A DNA stretch of 64,000 nt from Actinomadura viridilutea (GCA_003001795.1 PVNI01000017.1:91776-155775), one strand, 5' to 3'; shown: positions 22,917 to 32,477, counted from the stretch's first letter. Notes: a model not told the origin generated them from the letters alone. Made by a program: numbers and translations.

Positions 22917-25742
22917 TCAGCTGCAGCCGCTGGTGGAGCCGCAGCCTTCGCAGACGTAGCAGCTGCCGGCCGGACGCATCTTGGTGCCGCAGGTCAGGCA
23001 GAGCGGCGCGTCGGCGGTGCGGCCCTGGCGGCTCTCGATGACCTCCATCGAGGACTGCGGCCGGGACTCCGCGGCCGGGCGCGGCTGCTCGGCCGGCTTG
23101 GAGATCTCGGCGGACTGGGCCAGGGTCTCGCGGTCGAGCTCGGCGTCGGCGTGCAGCGTGGCCGGGTCCTCCCCGTTGACCTGCATCGCCCGCTCCTCGG
23201 CGGTGAAGATGCCCAGTTCGGCGCGGGTCTCGTACGGCAGGTGGTCGAGGGCCAGGCGGCGGAAGATGTAGTCCATCACCGAGGTGGCCATGCGGATGTC
23301 CGGGTCGTCGGTCATGCCGGCCGGCTCGAACCGCATGTTGGTGAACTTCTCCACCCAGGTCTCCAGCGGCACCCCGTACTGCAGGCTGATGGAGATCGCC
23401 ATGGAGAAGGCGTCCATCACGCCGGCCAGGGTGGACCCCTGCTTGCCGAGCTTGAGGAACACCTCGCCGAGACCGTCGTCGGGGTAGGTCGAGGCCGTCA
23501 TGTAGCCCTCGGCGCCGGCGACGGAGAAGCGGGTGACGGTCGCGGGCCGCTGCTTGGGCAGCCGCTTGCGGACCGGGCGCACCTCCGCCGGACGCTTGTC
23601 CGCCTGGGCCTCCGCGGACTTGTCGGCCTTCTTGGCCGCCGACAGCGGCTGTCCGACCTTGCAGTTGTCCCGGTAGATCGCCAGGGCCTTCAGGCCGAGC
23701 TTCCAGCCCTCGAAGTACACCTTCTCGATGTCCTCGACGGTGGCGTGCTCGGGCATGTTGACGGTCTTGGAGATCGCCCCGGACAGGAACGGCTGGACGG
23801 CGGCCATCATCCGCACGTGGCCCATCGGGCTGATCGCCCGCTCGCCCATCGCGCAGTCGAACACCTCGTAGTGCTCGGGACGCAGGCCCGGCGCGTCCAC
23901 CACGTGCCCGTGCTCGGCGATGTACTCGACGATCGCCTCGATCTGCTCCTGCTGGTAGCCGAGCTTCTTCAGGGCGCGCGGGACGGTGTGGTTGACGATC
24001 TGCATCGAGCCGCCGCCGACCAGCTTCTTGAACTTCACCAGCGCCAGGTCGGGCTCGATGCCGGTGGTGTCGCAGTCCATCATCAGGCCGATGGTGCCGG
24101 TGGGGGCCAGCAGCGACGCCTGGGCGTTGCGGTACCCGTTCTTCTCACCGATCTTCAGGCACTGCTGCCACTGCTTGGTCGCGGCGGCGTGCACCGCCCG
24201 GCTCATCTCGTCCAGCGTGCGGATCTGGTCGTTGGCGGCGGCGTGCTTGCGCATCACCCGCTTGTGCGCCTCGGCGTTGCGCGCGTACCCGTTGTACGGG
24301 CCGACGATGCCGGCCAGCTCCGCGGAGCGGCGGTAGGCCGTCCCGGTCATCAGCGAGGTGATCGTCGCGGCGAGGGACCGGCCGCCCTCGGAGTCGTAGG
24401 CGTGCCCGGTGGCCATGAGCAGGGCGCCCAGGTTGGCGTAGCCGATGCCGAGCTGGCGGAAGTCGCGCGTGGTCTTGGCGATCTTCTCGGTGGGGAAGTC
24501 GGCGAAGGTGATGGAGATGTCCATCGCCGTGATGATCAGCTCGGTGAGCTTGACGAACGTGTCGACGTCGAAGGTGTCGTCGTCGCGCAGGAACTTCAGC
24601 AGGTTGATGCTGGCCAGGTTGCAGGACGAGTTGTCCAGGCTCATGTACTCCGAGCACGGGTTGCTGGCGGTGATGCGGCCCGACTCGGGGTTGGTGTGCC
24701 AGTCGTTGATGGTGTCGTCGTACTGGATGCCCGGGTCGGCGCACTCCCAGGCCGCCTGCGCCATCTGCCGGAACAGGTCGCGGGCCTTGACGGTCTCCAC
24801 GACCTCGCCGGTCAGGCGGGCGCGCAGTCCGAACTCGCCGTCGTTCTCCACGGCGCGCATGAACTCGTCCGACACGCGCACCGAGTTGTTGGCGTTCTGG
24901 TACTGGACGCTGACGATGTCCTTGCCGCCGAGGTCCATGTCGAACCCGGCGTCGCGCAGCGCCCGGATCTTGTGCTCCTCGCGGGCCTTGGTCTCGATGA
25001 ACTCGACGATGTCGGGGTGGTCGACGTCCAGCACGACCATCTTGGCGGCCCGGCGGGTGGCGCCGCCCGACTTGATCGTGCCCGCGGAGGCGTCGGCGCC
25101 GCGCATGAACGACACCGGGCCGCTGGCGGTGCCGCCGGACGACAGCAGTTCCCGGCTGGACCGGATGCGCGACAGATTGACACCGGCGCCGGAACCGCCC
25201 TTGAAAATGATCCCCTCTTCCTTGTACCAGTCCAGGATCGACTCCATCGAGTCGTCCACCGAGAGGATGAAACAGGCGCTGACCTGCTGCGGGGACTTGG
25301 TGCCGACGTTGAACCACACGGGGGAGTTGAAGCTGAACATCTGGTGCACCAGCGCGTACTTCAACTCGTGGTCGAAGATCTCGGCGTCCTCCTCGGAGGC
25401 GAAGTACCCCTCGGCGAGGCCGGTGTCCACGTAAACCTTGACCACCCGGTCGATCAGCTGCTTGAGGCTGTGCTCGCGCTGCGGCGTGCCGAGGGCGCCG
25501 CGAAAGTACTTCGAGGTCACGATGTTGACGGCGTTCACCGACCAGAAGTCGGGGAACTCCACCCCGTGCTGCTCGAAGTTGACCGAACCGTCACGCCAGT
25601 TGGTCATGACCACGTCACGACGCTCCCAGCGCACCGTGTCGTACGGATGCACGCCGGGCGTGGTGAAGATCCGCTCGACCTTGAGGCCCTTGCGGCTCCC
25701 CCTGCCGCGCCGGGCCGCCGAGCCGCTCACCGTCTCCGTCAT
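22917..25742 (-). CDS. nrdJ: Vitamin B12-dependent (class II) ribonucleoside-diphosphate reductase
   Basis: 941 aa; ATG 25742 follows GGGGGAAGGTC. Reduces ribonucleotides to deoxyribonucleotides using adenosylcobalamin, independent of oxygen. Signatures: VWFNVGTKSPQQVSACFILS (substrate-site Cys), IIFKGGSGAGVNLSRIRSS, GGATRRAAKMVVLDVDHPD and LLAPTGTIGLMMDCDTTGIE. The C-terminus has a Cys-rich tail (CLTCGTKMRPAGSCYVCEGC), proposed in class II enzymes for redox relay or metal binding. No N-terminal ATP cone is apparent. It lies 110 bp downstream of nrdR and shares its strand, so nrdRJ is probably one operon under NrdR control. Confidence 0.97.
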   Translation of the reverse strand: MTETVSGSAARRGRGSRKGLKVERIFTTPGVHPYDTVRWERRDVVMTNWRDGSVNFEQHGVEFPDFWSVNAVNIVTSKYFRGALGTPQREHSLKQLIDRVVKVYVDTGLAEGYFASEEDAEIFDHELKYALVHQMFSFNSPVWFNVGTKSPQQVSACFILSVDDSMESILDWYKEEGIIFKGGSGAGVNLSRIRSSRELLSSGGTASGPVSFMRGADASAGTIKSGGATRRAAKMVVLDVDHPDIVEFIETKAREEHKIRALRDAGFDMDLGGKDIVSVQYQNANNSVRVSDEFMRAVENDGEFGLRARLTGEVVETVKARDLFRQMAQAAWECADPGIQYDDTINDWHTNPESGRITASNPCSEYMSLDNSSCNLASINLLKFLRDDDTFDVDTFVKLTELIITAMDISITFADFPTEKIAKTTRDFRQLGIGYANLGALLMATGHAYDSEGGRSLAATITSLMTGTAYRRSAELAGIVGPYNGYARNAEAHKRVMRKHAAANDQIRTLDEMSRAVHAAATKQWQQCLKIGEKNGYRNAQASLLAPTGTIGLMMDCDTTGIEPDLALVKFKKLVGGGSMQIVNHTVPRALKKLGYQQEQIEAIVEYIAEHGHVVDAPGLRPEHYEVFDCAMGERAISPMGHVRMMAAVQPFLSGAISKTVNMPEHATVEDIEKVYFEGWKLGLKALAIYRDNCKVGQPLSAAKKADKSAEAQADKRPAEVRPVRKRLPKQRPATVTRFSVAGAEGYMTASTYPDDGLGEVFLKLGKQGSTLAGVMDAFSMAISISLQYGVPLETWVEKFTNMRFEPAGMTDDPDIRMATSVMDYIFRRLALDHLPYETRAELGIFTAEERAMQVNGEDPATLHADAELDRETLAQSAEISKPAEQPRPAAESRPQSSMEVIESRQGRTADAPLCLTCGTKMRPAGSCYVCEGCGSTSGCS

Positions 25743-25852
25743 GACCTTCCCCCTCTCGGGCCCACCCATCGGACCCTGTCCAGGAATAACTCCACCCGTC
25801 GGCCGTTTGCTCCCGCCGCGGGCGCTGTCAACCACCGTCTTGATGCCGCCCC

Positions 25853-26329
25853 TTACCGGGGCCGACCAGGCTCCCCCGAGGAACCGGCCTTGTTACGCAA
25901 CGCCTCGATCTCTCTGGCGAAGTCGTCCAGCGACTCGAACCCCCGGTAGACCGAGGCGAACCGCAGATAGGCGACCTCGTCGAGTTCGCTGAGCGGGCCG
26001 AGGATGGCCAGTCCGATCTCATGCGAGGCAATCTCGGCCACACCCGTCGCCCTGATCGCCTCCTCCACCCGCTGCCCGAGCTTGGCCAGCGCGTCCTCGT
26101 CCACCGGACGCCCCTGGCAGGCCCGGCGCACGCCAGCGATGATCTTGTCTCGGGAGAACGGCTCGGTGACGCCGCTGCGCTTGGCCACCATGAGCAGCAC
26201 GTTCTCCTGCGTGGTGAACCTCTTGCCGCAATCCGGGCACGACCGGCGGCGTCGGATGGCCGATCCGTCGTCGGTGGAGCGGCTGTCGATCACCTTGGTG
26301 TCAGGGTGGCGGCAGAACGGGCAGTGCAC
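25853..26329 (-). CDS. nrdR: Transcriptional repressor NrdR
   Basis: 158 aa from GTG 26329 (VHCPFCRHPDTKVIDSRS), with GGAGGGAACGC as ribosome-binding site. A zinc ribbon uses Cys 3, 6, 31 and 34 (CPFC, CPDC), followed by an ATP-cone domain (about 46-136; VAKRSGVTEPFSRDKIIAGV). NrdR senses ATP/dATP and represses ribonucleotide reductase genes. Upstream at 26384-26430 are two NrdR-box-like sites, indicating autoregulation together with nrdJ. Length and motifs are normal for the family. Confidence 0.96.
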   Translation of the reverse strand: MHCPFCRHPDTKVIDSRSTDDGSAIRRRRSCPDCGKRFTTQENVLLMVAKRSGVTEPFSRDKIIAGVRRACQGRPVDEDALAKLGQRVEEAIRATGVAEIASHEIGLAILGPLSELDEVAYLRFASVYRGFESLDDFAREIEALRNKAGSSGEPGRPR

Positions 26330-26383
26330 GCGTTCCCTCCTCCCCTGACAGATCACGTCACACGAGAAATCGTTCCCCACAAG

Positions 26384-26430
26384 ACACAACTTGTGGTTAA
26401 TGACGCCCGTGTAACTACTAGATGTTGTGG
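26384..26430. promoter_or_regulatory. Two candidate NrdR boxes upstream of nrdR
   Basis: Box 1 ACACAACTTGTGGTTA (26384-26399) and box 2 CTACTAGATGTTGTGG (26415-26430) each resemble the 16-bp NrdR consensus (ACACWATATATWGTGT). Centres lie 31 bp apart, the spacing often reported for paired NrdR boxes. They lie 55-101 bp upstream of the nrdR start. Confidence 0.7.
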
Positions 26431-27871
26431 TCAACCGTAGGACCCCGGGAGGGGCAACGCAACCTGGATCAGCCGCCTCGGCAGTAGACCCATGTCACAC
26501 CGAGCCTCCCGGACCCCGCCCGGGCGTGTCGCCTCACGAGTTCCCACAACCCCCACAAAGCCACCGAAACCCCGTCCACGCAGGGCCTCCCGCGCCCTCT
26601 CGGACCTCCGCGGCGACGCCCCACCCTCGCCCCCGCCACGCCGCACAGATCACCGAAAGAAGCCGTCCGATCACGACGTCGACGCGGCCTGCTCACCCCC
26701 GCCCCCTCCACACCGCGTCACCGAACCCCACTCAGTCAGTGACCCCCGCCCCACCACCGCGCCCGGACATACGGCGGGAGCGCCTTGCATCCGGGCATCT
26801 CCGCGCGGCAGGCGGTGGTCGCGGCGGTGCGCGGCGTGCCCACGAGTCGCGAGCATGCCCGGCGCCTGCGGCATCGCACTGGGGACCGCCACCCTGCCCT
26901 GCCGGATCGGCGCTGCTCATGCTGACCGCAGTGTGGGCGCTGGTCACCGGGCTGCTTGAGATCGTCACGGCGACCCGTCTGCGCCCGGAGCCGCGGCGAG
27001 TGGCCGTACGTGCTCGCCGGCGCCATGCCGGTGCTGTCCGGGGCGCTACCGCCACCGCGGTCGGCGCCCCCGTTCGGCGTTGGGCGTTGCGATCGGCGGA
27101 CGCGTCCCGAAGAGGACGCCGAAGGACGGGCCGTTCGCCGCTCCGCGACGGCCGCGAGCAACTCAGCGGCCACCGCGCCGTCGCGGGTCAGCCTCAACGC
27201 CAAGGGAGGTGAGGCGCGCCTGTGCAGCGCCGGGATCAGGCCCGGCGGACGGTGCCTGCGGCGGGCGGCCCGTGGCGAATGTGGGCCACAGCCCGAGCGA
27301 CTCCGGCAGCCAGAAGACGGCGCGTCGGGCGGCTCATGCCGCCGCACCACGATCCCGTCGAGCCGCACCCGGCCCGTCGCTGAGCCCCCGACGGAGCCCT
27401 GGCCATGAGCGACAACGGCACGTCACAGCTGATCAGTGACGCCCCACCGCAGCGCGGTCAGCCGAGCCGCCCTCCGCGCATCGCGCGCATGCGACCACGG
27501 CCGGGCCTGCGATCTTGCGTGCGGCGGTGTCGCCAGACGGCCCTTTCCCTGCGGCACGGAGAACGGTGCCCCGTCGAAGTGCGCCGCAGGGGCAGGGGTT
27601 CGGAGCCGACGAGTGGCGACGGGCGCGTGGTCCGCGCGCGTCGGCGAGGGAGCATGTCGCATTTCCTCGTCGTCCCCGCGACGACGGCCGGTTGTCGGAC
27701 CCGGGTGGCAAGATCCCGATTTGCGGGCCGCCGGATCGGGAGGACGTGCCGCAGGGATGACGGCGCGACCGATGCTCGCTGCGCGCGGAGGAACCAGGCC
27801 GCCGTCGGCGAGTCGACGAACGGGAACCCGCGACGGCGGCTCTGCGACTAATACAGCGACCGCGTCTACGG
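26431..27871. other. Gene-poor interval, decayed sequence
   Basis: About 1.4 kb between the nrdR promoter and the LysM gene. Apart from an HdeD-like remnant (26850-27095) no frame gives recognisable protein, and third-position bias is inconsistent. No mobile-element ends were found. Confidence 0.55.
26850..27095 (+). pseudogene. Frameshifted remnant of an HdeD/DUF308-like membrane protein
   Basis: Three successive segments in different plus-strand frames look like one DUF308-type protein: MPGACGIALGTATLP, then ALLMLTAVWALVTGLLEIVT, then GEWPYVLAGAMPVLSGALPP. Intact relatives read WPYVLAGxxSVLFGxLL in a continuous frame with paired membrane helices. At least two frameshifts and loss of the C-terminal helices indicate a dead gene. 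Confidence 0.5.
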
Positions 27872-28300
27872 CTAGTCGGCGGGGAGGTGAAGGCGTTGGC
27901 CGGGTCGGACGATCGTGGTGGACATGTTGTTGAGGTCCATGATGCGGCGGACGACCAGGCGCGTGTCGCCGCCGGGGCGCTCGCGCTGCGCGATGCTCCA
28001 CAGCGAGTCGCCGTCGCCGACGACGACCGTCTTGCCCGGGCGGCCCTGCCGGCTCGGATCGGACAGCTCGGGGCCGCCCGCGCCCGCGCGCTCGGTCGCG
28101 GTCAGCCACAACGCGACCAGGAGCGGCACCGCCAGCAGGCAGATCACCACGACGCGACCGCGTCGCGTCAGCCGCACCTCCCCCCACTCGTCCTCCGCCG
28201 GAGCGCCCAGGGGCGGCGCAGCGGCGGCCGGGGTTGGCGCTTGTCTCGCCAGGGCCGGGGCCTCGGCCGTTGTGCAGTGCTGGTGGAACGAACCCGCCAT
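27872..28300 (-). CDS. LysM-domain membrane protein, SOS cell-division-suppressor-like (ChiZ/YneA type)
   Basis: 142 aa from ATG 28300, with GGGGA upstream. A cytoplasmic N-terminus is followed by one membrane helix (VVVICLLAVPLLVALWLTA, about 62-80) and a C-terminal LysM peptidoglycan-binding domain (VVVGDGDSLWSIAQRERPGG, then IMDLNNMSTTIVRPGQRLHL). It is divergent from lexA with three LexA-box-like sites between them. Mycobacterial ChiZ and Bacillus YneA have the same architecture, gene position and SOS control and delay division during DNA damage. The same role is inferred here. Protease or hydrolase motifs are not seen. Confidence 0.85.
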   Translation of the reverse strand: MAGSFHQHCTTAEAPALARQAPTPAAAAPPLGAPAEDEWGEVRLTRRGRVVVICLLAVPLLVALWLTATERAGAGGPELSDPSRQGRPGKTVVVGDGDSLWSIAQRERPGGDTRLVVRRIMDLNNMSTTIVRPGQRLHLPAD

Positions 28301-28331
28301 CTCGGTCCCCTTCGCGACCGACCACCGATCT

Positions 28332-28418
28332 TCGAATGAATATTCGATCGAACGGTTGTACGATGTTGTACCGCAGCCCCCCGTGAAACGCGAGTACATT
28401 CTTCGAACAATTGTTTGA
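28332..28418. promoter_or_regulatory. Three LexA (SOS) boxes between the LysM gene and lexA
   Basis: Sites fitting TCGAAC-N4-GTTCGA: TCGAATGAATATTCGA (28332-28347, perfect palindrome), TCGAACGGTTGTACGA (28348-28363, directly abutting the first) and TCGAACAATTGTTTGA (28403-28418). The first two lie nearer the LysM gene, the third nearer lexA. Confidence 0.88.
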
Positions 28419-28485
28419 TCATCGCAGCGGAACGCGATAACGTTCGGCTCGGAGTGACGGAGCGAGCGCCGGGAGGCGACGAGCG

Positions 28486-29187
28486 ATGAGCAAGGTCCGG
28501 GAGCTGCCCGACGGTCCCAGAGACGAGGCCGGGCTGACCCAACGGCAGCGCATGGTCCTGGAGGTTATCCGCGACTCGGTGCAGCGCCGCGGCTACCCCC
28601 CCTCCATGCGCGAGATCGGCGAGGCCGTCGGTCTGACCAGCACCTCCAGCGTGTCGCACCAGCTCCGGGCGCTCCAGCGCAAGGGCTACCTGCGCCGCGA
28701 CCCCAACCGCCCGCGGGCCGTCGAGGTGCGCGTCCCGGGCACCGCTCCGGTGCGCGCCGACGGCGAGGCCTACGAGGCGCCCGGCTCCGGTCAGGACGCC
28801 GCGCCGCGTCCCGCCCCCGCCTACGTGCCGCTGGTGGGACGGATCGCCGCCGGCGGGCCGATCCTGGCCGAGGAGGCCGTGGAGGACGTGTTCGCCCTGC
28901 CCCGGCAGCTCGTCGGCGAGGGCACCCACTTCCTGCTGAAGGTCACCGGCGACTCGATGATCGACGCGGCGATCGCCGACGGCGACTGGGTCGTGGTGCG
29001 CCAGCAGCCGGTGGCCGAGCAGGGCGACATCGTCGCCGCGATGATCGACGGCGAGGCCACGGTGAAGACGTTCAAGCGCCGCGACGGCCACATCTGGCTC
29101 GTCCCGCAGAACCCGGCCTACGAGCCGATCCCCGGCGACGAGGCGTCCATCCTGGGTCGGGTGGTCGCCGTGCTGCGCAAGATGTGA
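28486..29187 (+). CDS. lexA: SOS repressor LexA
   Basis: 233 aa, ATG 28486 with GGGAGGCGACGAGCG upstream. N-terminal winged HTH (LTQRQRMVLEVIRDSVQRRG, then MREIGEAVGLTSTSSVSHQL). A Pro/Ala linker leads to a C-terminal S24 self-cleavage domain with the scissile Ala-Gly in RIAAGGPILA, catalytic Ser in VTGDSMIDAA (about 157) and Lys in ATVKTFKRRD (about 193). It represses DNA-damage genes until RecA-stimulated autoproteolysis. The three SOS boxes upstream indicate autoregulation. Confidence 0.97.
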   Translation: MSKVRELPDGPRDEAGLTQRQRMVLEVIRDSVQRRGYPPSMREIGEAVGLTSTSSVSHQLRALQRKGYLRRDPNRPRAVEVRVPGTAPVRADGEAYEAPGSGQDAAPRPAPAYVPLVGRIAAGGPILAEEAVEDVFALPRQLVGEGTHFLLKVTGDSMIDAAIADGDWVVVRQQPVAEQGDIVAAMIDGEATVKTFKRRDGHIWLVPQNPAYEPIPGDEASILGRVVAVLRKM

Positions 29188-29236
29188 CGTTCCCGTGAGC
29201 CCGGCCGCTCCCGGCCGCGTCGTTCCGCTCGCTCCC

Positions 29237-29269
29237 GCGGCGCGTCGCGTCACGCGACCGCCGCGCCGC
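29237..29269 (+). terminator. Probable lexA terminator
   Basis: Nested hairpin 50 bp after lexA: GTCGCG-TCA-CGCGAC core flanked by GCGGCGC/GCCGCGCCGC arms. No T-tract. From 29270 to 29601 no gene is supported. Confidence 0.6.
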
Positions 29270-29601
29270 CCGCCATCCGCCCGCCCGGCGGTGGCGGGCG
29301 TACGCGTGCGCACCGGGCCCCGCTCGCCGGGGAGCCCGTCGAAGACCGCGTGCGGACGCACTCGCCTCAACCCATTCCACATCCATACGTCCACGGACGC
29401 CGTTCAGCGCCCGTGTCCGTTTCGGCACGCTCCACAGTCCGCGCCATGACGCTCCGGGCCGACCACGCGGCACCGCGGGACGGCATCCCCCTGAGGCCGT
29501 TGTGCGACACGGTGCGCTGAGGCCGGCCGTACGCGGCCGTCCAGCTGGGAATCGGTGCCCGCCGGTGCCGGACCACGCGCTGCGCGGCTGGTCGCGCCGC
29601 G

Positions 29602-29943
29602 TCAGCCGGGCGGCTCCCCCGGGGCGCGGACGCGGGACGGGTCGTCGCCGACCAGTCCCGCGAGGGCCGGATCAACCCGGCCCGCATCTACCGTCATGAT
29701 CTCGTACTCGGCCACGCCCGCGCAGACGAATGGGTCAGTCGCGGCGATTTTTTCGATCTCGGGGCGGTCCACCCCGCACGCGATGATCACGCCGCCGTGC
29801 TCGGACGGCACGGTCTGCCCCGAGAGCACGAACGTGCCCGCCCGGTGGTGGCGTTCGAGGTACGCCACGTGGGCGGGCACGTGCGGCCCGGCGGCCTCCT
29901 CGGAGCCGAGGTAGCGCAGCCGAAGGACGTGCAGGGTGCTCAC
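29602..29943 (-). CDS. YciI-family protein
   Basis: 113 aa from GTG 29943, whose GTGA overlaps the leuS stop, so it is translated with leuS. Alpha-beta ferredoxin-like YciI fold: VSTLHVLRLRYLGSEEAAG, then HVAYLERHHRAGTFVLSGQT, then GGVIIACGVDRPEIEKIAA, then DPFVCAGVAEYEIMTV. The conserved His (HVAYLERH) and Asp (DPF) of the putative active site are present. Family members are dimeric, with uncertain enzymatic roles. The pairing with leuS is of unknown significance. Confidence 0.85.
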   Translation of the reverse strand: MSTLHVLRLRYLGSEEAAGPHVPAHVAYLERHHRAGTFVLSGQTVPSEHGGVIIACGVDRPEIEKIAATDPFVCAGVAEYEIMTVDAGRVDPALAGLVGDDPSRVRAPGEPPG

Positions 29944-32477
29944 TTCGCGGGCACGATGTTCACGATCTTGGGGGGCCGGACGATGACCCGGTTGATCTGC
30001 GCGCCGCCCAAAGCCTCGTTGACCTTGGCGGAGGCCAGCGCCAGCCGCTCCAGCTCCTCCTCGGAGATGTCGGGCGGCACCTGCAGGCGGTCGCGGACCT
30101 TGCCCGCGACCTGCACCACGCAGGTCACCGACTCCTGCACCACCAGCGACGGGTCGGCCGACGGCCAGCCCGCGGTCGCCACGGACGGCTCGTGGCCCAG
30201 CCGCTCCCACGCCTCCTCGGCGGTGTAGGGGGCGAACAGCGACAGCAGCACCGCGATCGTCTCGGCGGCCTCCCGCACGGCCGGGTCGGCGGGGCCGGGG
30301 CCGTCGTCGATGGCGCGGCGGGTGGCGGTGACCAGCGACATGATCCGGGCGATCGCCACGTTGTAGCGGTGCTGCTCGATCAGCGCGGTGGCCTCGTCGA
30401 TGGTGCGGTGCGTGACGCGCCGCAGGTCGACCGCGCCGCCCGCCGGGTCGGTGCCGGGCGCGGACGTCACGTCGGCGGCGATGCGGTGCACGCGCGCCAG
30501 GAACTTCGACATGCCGGACGGCGACACGTCGGCCCAGTCGATGTCGTCCTCGGGCGGCCCGGAGAACAGCAGCGCCAGGCGCACCACGTCCACGCCCCAC
30601 TGCTCGATCTGCTCGCCCAGGTCGACCATGTTGCCCAGCGACTTGGACATGGCCTTGCCGTTCAGGATCACCTGGCCCTGGTTGACCAGCCGGGTGAACG
30701 GCTCGGTGAAGTCGACCATGCCCATGTCGTACAGCACCTTGGTGAAGAACCGGCTGTACAGCAGGTGCAGGATGGCGTGCTCGACGCCGCCGGTGTACTG
30801 GTCGACCGGCATCCACTTGCGGACCTGCTCGACGTCGAACGGACCGTCCTCGTAGCCCGGGGAGCAGTACCGGAAGTAGTACCAGGACGAGTCCACGAAC
30901 GTGTCCATGGTGTCGCTGTCGCGCTTGGCGGCGCCGCCGCACTTGGGACAGTCGACGTTGACCCAGTTCTCCGCCGCGGCCAGCGGCGAGGTGCCCTTGG
31001 GCGCCAGGTCGGCGCCGCGCAGGTCGTCGGGCAGCAGCACCGGCAGCTGGTCGTCGGGCACCGGGACCTCGCCGCACGACGGGCAGTGCACGATCGGGAT
31101 CGGGCAGCCCCAGAACCGCTGCCGGGACACCAGCCAGTCGCGCAGCCGGAAGTTGACCGCGGCCTTGCCCAGCCCCTTCTCCTCCAGGATCTGGATGATG
31201 CGGGCGATCGCGTCGGCCTTGTTCAGCCCGTCGAGGGGCCCGGAGTTGACGATGCGCCCGTCGCCCGTGGTGGCCACGCCGGTCTCGGCCGGGTCGGGCT
31301 CGCCGGTGTCCACCACGACCCGCACCGGCAGCCCGAACTTCAGGGCGAAGTCCAGGTCGCGCTGGTCGTGGGCGGGAACCGCCATGATCGCGCCGTGCCC
31401 GTACTCGGCCAGCACGTAGTCGGACGCCCAGATCGGCAGGCGCTCGCCGTTGACCGGGTTGATCGCGTACCGGCCCAGGAACACGCCGGTCTTCTCGCGC
31501 TCGGTGGACAGCCGCTCGATCTCGCTCTCCCGGGAGACCTCCTCCCGGTAGGCCTCGAACGCGGCGCGCTGCTCGGGGGCGCAGATCTCCTCGGCCAGGT
31601 CGGCGTCGGCGGCCACCACCATGAAGGTGGCGCCGTACAGGGTGTCGGGACGGGTGGTGTAGACGGTGACCGGCTCGTCACGGCCCTCGATGACGAAGTC
31701 GACGTCGGCGCCCTCGGAGCGGCCGATCCAGTTGCGCTGCATCAGCAGCACCCGGTCGGGCCACTTGCCCTCCAGGGCGGCCATGTCGTCCAGCAGCCGG
31801 TCCGCGTACTCGGTGATCTTGAAGTACCACTGGGTCAGCACGCGCCGTTCGACCAGCGCGCCGCAGCGCTCGCAGTGCCCGCCGACGACCTGCTCGTTGG
31901 CCAGCACCGTCTGGTCGTTGGGGCACCAGTTGACCTGGCCGCCGCGGCGGTAGGCCAGCCCGCGCTCGTAGAAGCGCAGGAACAGCCACTGCGTCCACTT
32001 GTAGTACTCGGGGTCGGAGGTGTGCAGCCGCCGCGACCAGTCGAAGGAGGGGGCGTAGCGCCGGAACGAGGACGCCTGGGTCTCGATGTTGGCGTAGGTC
32101 CACTGGGCGGGGTGCTCGTTGCGCTTGATCGCGGCATTCTCGGCGGGCAGGCCGAAGGAGTCCCAGCCGATGGGGTGCAGGACGTTGTAGCCGCGCTGCC
32201 GCCAGTAGCGGGCGGCCACGTCGCCGATGGCGTACGCCTCGGCGTGCCCCATGTGCAGGTCGCCCGACGGGTACGGGAACATGTCCAGCGCGTAGCGGCG
32301 CTCGCGGCCGTCGTCCTCCTCGACCGCCTTGAACGGGTCGAGCTCCGCCCAGCGGGCCTGCCACTTGTCCTGGATGGCCCGGGGGTCGTACCCGTCGTCC
32401 TGTGCTCCCCCCCGGTTCAGAGAGGCCGCCCCCCCTGAAGCGCCCGGCGCGGTGCGGGAGGTGTCGTCGCTGCTCAC
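29940..32477 (-). CDS. leuS: Leucyl-tRNA synthetase
   Basis: 845 aa. Charges tRNA-Leu. Class I signature FPYPSGDLHMGHAEAY (HIGH-type), editing CP1 domain (TTRPDTLYGATFMVVAADAD), zinc-binding Cys pairs (WCPNDQTVLANEQVVGGHCERC; HCPSC; CPKC) and the KMSKS-type motif GKAMSKSLGNMVD. GTG 32477 is selected because GGAG stands eight bases upstream; the frame remains open about 100 codons further but that part is Arg/Pro-rich and unlike synthetases. A leader hairpin with T-run lies 115 bp before the start. The stop overlaps the yciI-like gene. Confidence 0.96.
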   Translation of the reverse strand: MSSDDTSRTAPGASGGAASLNRGGAQDDGYDPRAIQDKWQARWAELDPFKAVEEDDGRERRYALDMFPYPSGDLHMGHAEAYAIGDVAARYWRQRGYNVLHPIGWDSFGLPAENAAIKRNEHPAQWTYANIETQASSFRRYAPSFDWSRRLHTSDPEYYKWTQWLFLRFYERGLAYRRGGQVNWCPNDQTVLANEQVVGGHCERCGALVERRVLTQWYFKITEYADRLLDDMAALEGKWPDRVLLMQRNWIGRSEGADVDFVIEGRDEPVTVYTTRPDTLYGATFMVVAADADLAEEICAPEQRAAFEAYREEVSRESEIERLSTEREKTGVFLGRYAINPVNGERLPIWASDYVLAEYGHGAIMAVPAHDQRDLDFALKFGLPVRVVVDTGEPDPAETGVATTGDGRIVNSGPLDGLNKADAIARIIQILEEKGLGKAAVNFRLRDWLVSRQRFWGCPIPIVHCPSCGEVPVPDDQLPVLLPDDLRGADLAPKGTSPLAAAENWVNVDCPKCGGAAKRDSDTMDTFVDSSWYYFRYCSPGYEDGPFDVEQVRKWMPVDQYTGGVEHAILHLLYSRFFTKVLYDMGMVDFTEPFTRLVNQGQVILNGKAMSKSLGNMVDLGEQIEQWGVDVVRLALLFSGPPEDDIDWADVSPSGMSKFLARVHRIAADVTSAPGTDPAGGAVDLRRVTHRTIDEATALIEQHRYNVAIARIMSLVTATRRAIDDGPGPADPAVREAAETIAVLLSLFAPYTAEEAWERLGHEPSVATAGWPSADPSLVVQESVTCVVQVAGKVRDRLQVPPDISEEELERLALASAKVNEALGGAQINRVIVRPPKIVNIVPAK

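Noticed and set aside
22896..25949. Very long open frame opposite nrdJ
   Set aside because: Antisense shadow of a highly conserved GC-rich gene; its translation is His/Val/Gly/Leu-rich with no family resemblance.
26330..26450. Cobalamin riboswitch upstream of nrdRJ
   Set aside because: No B12-box or long structured leader; NrdR boxes explain the region.
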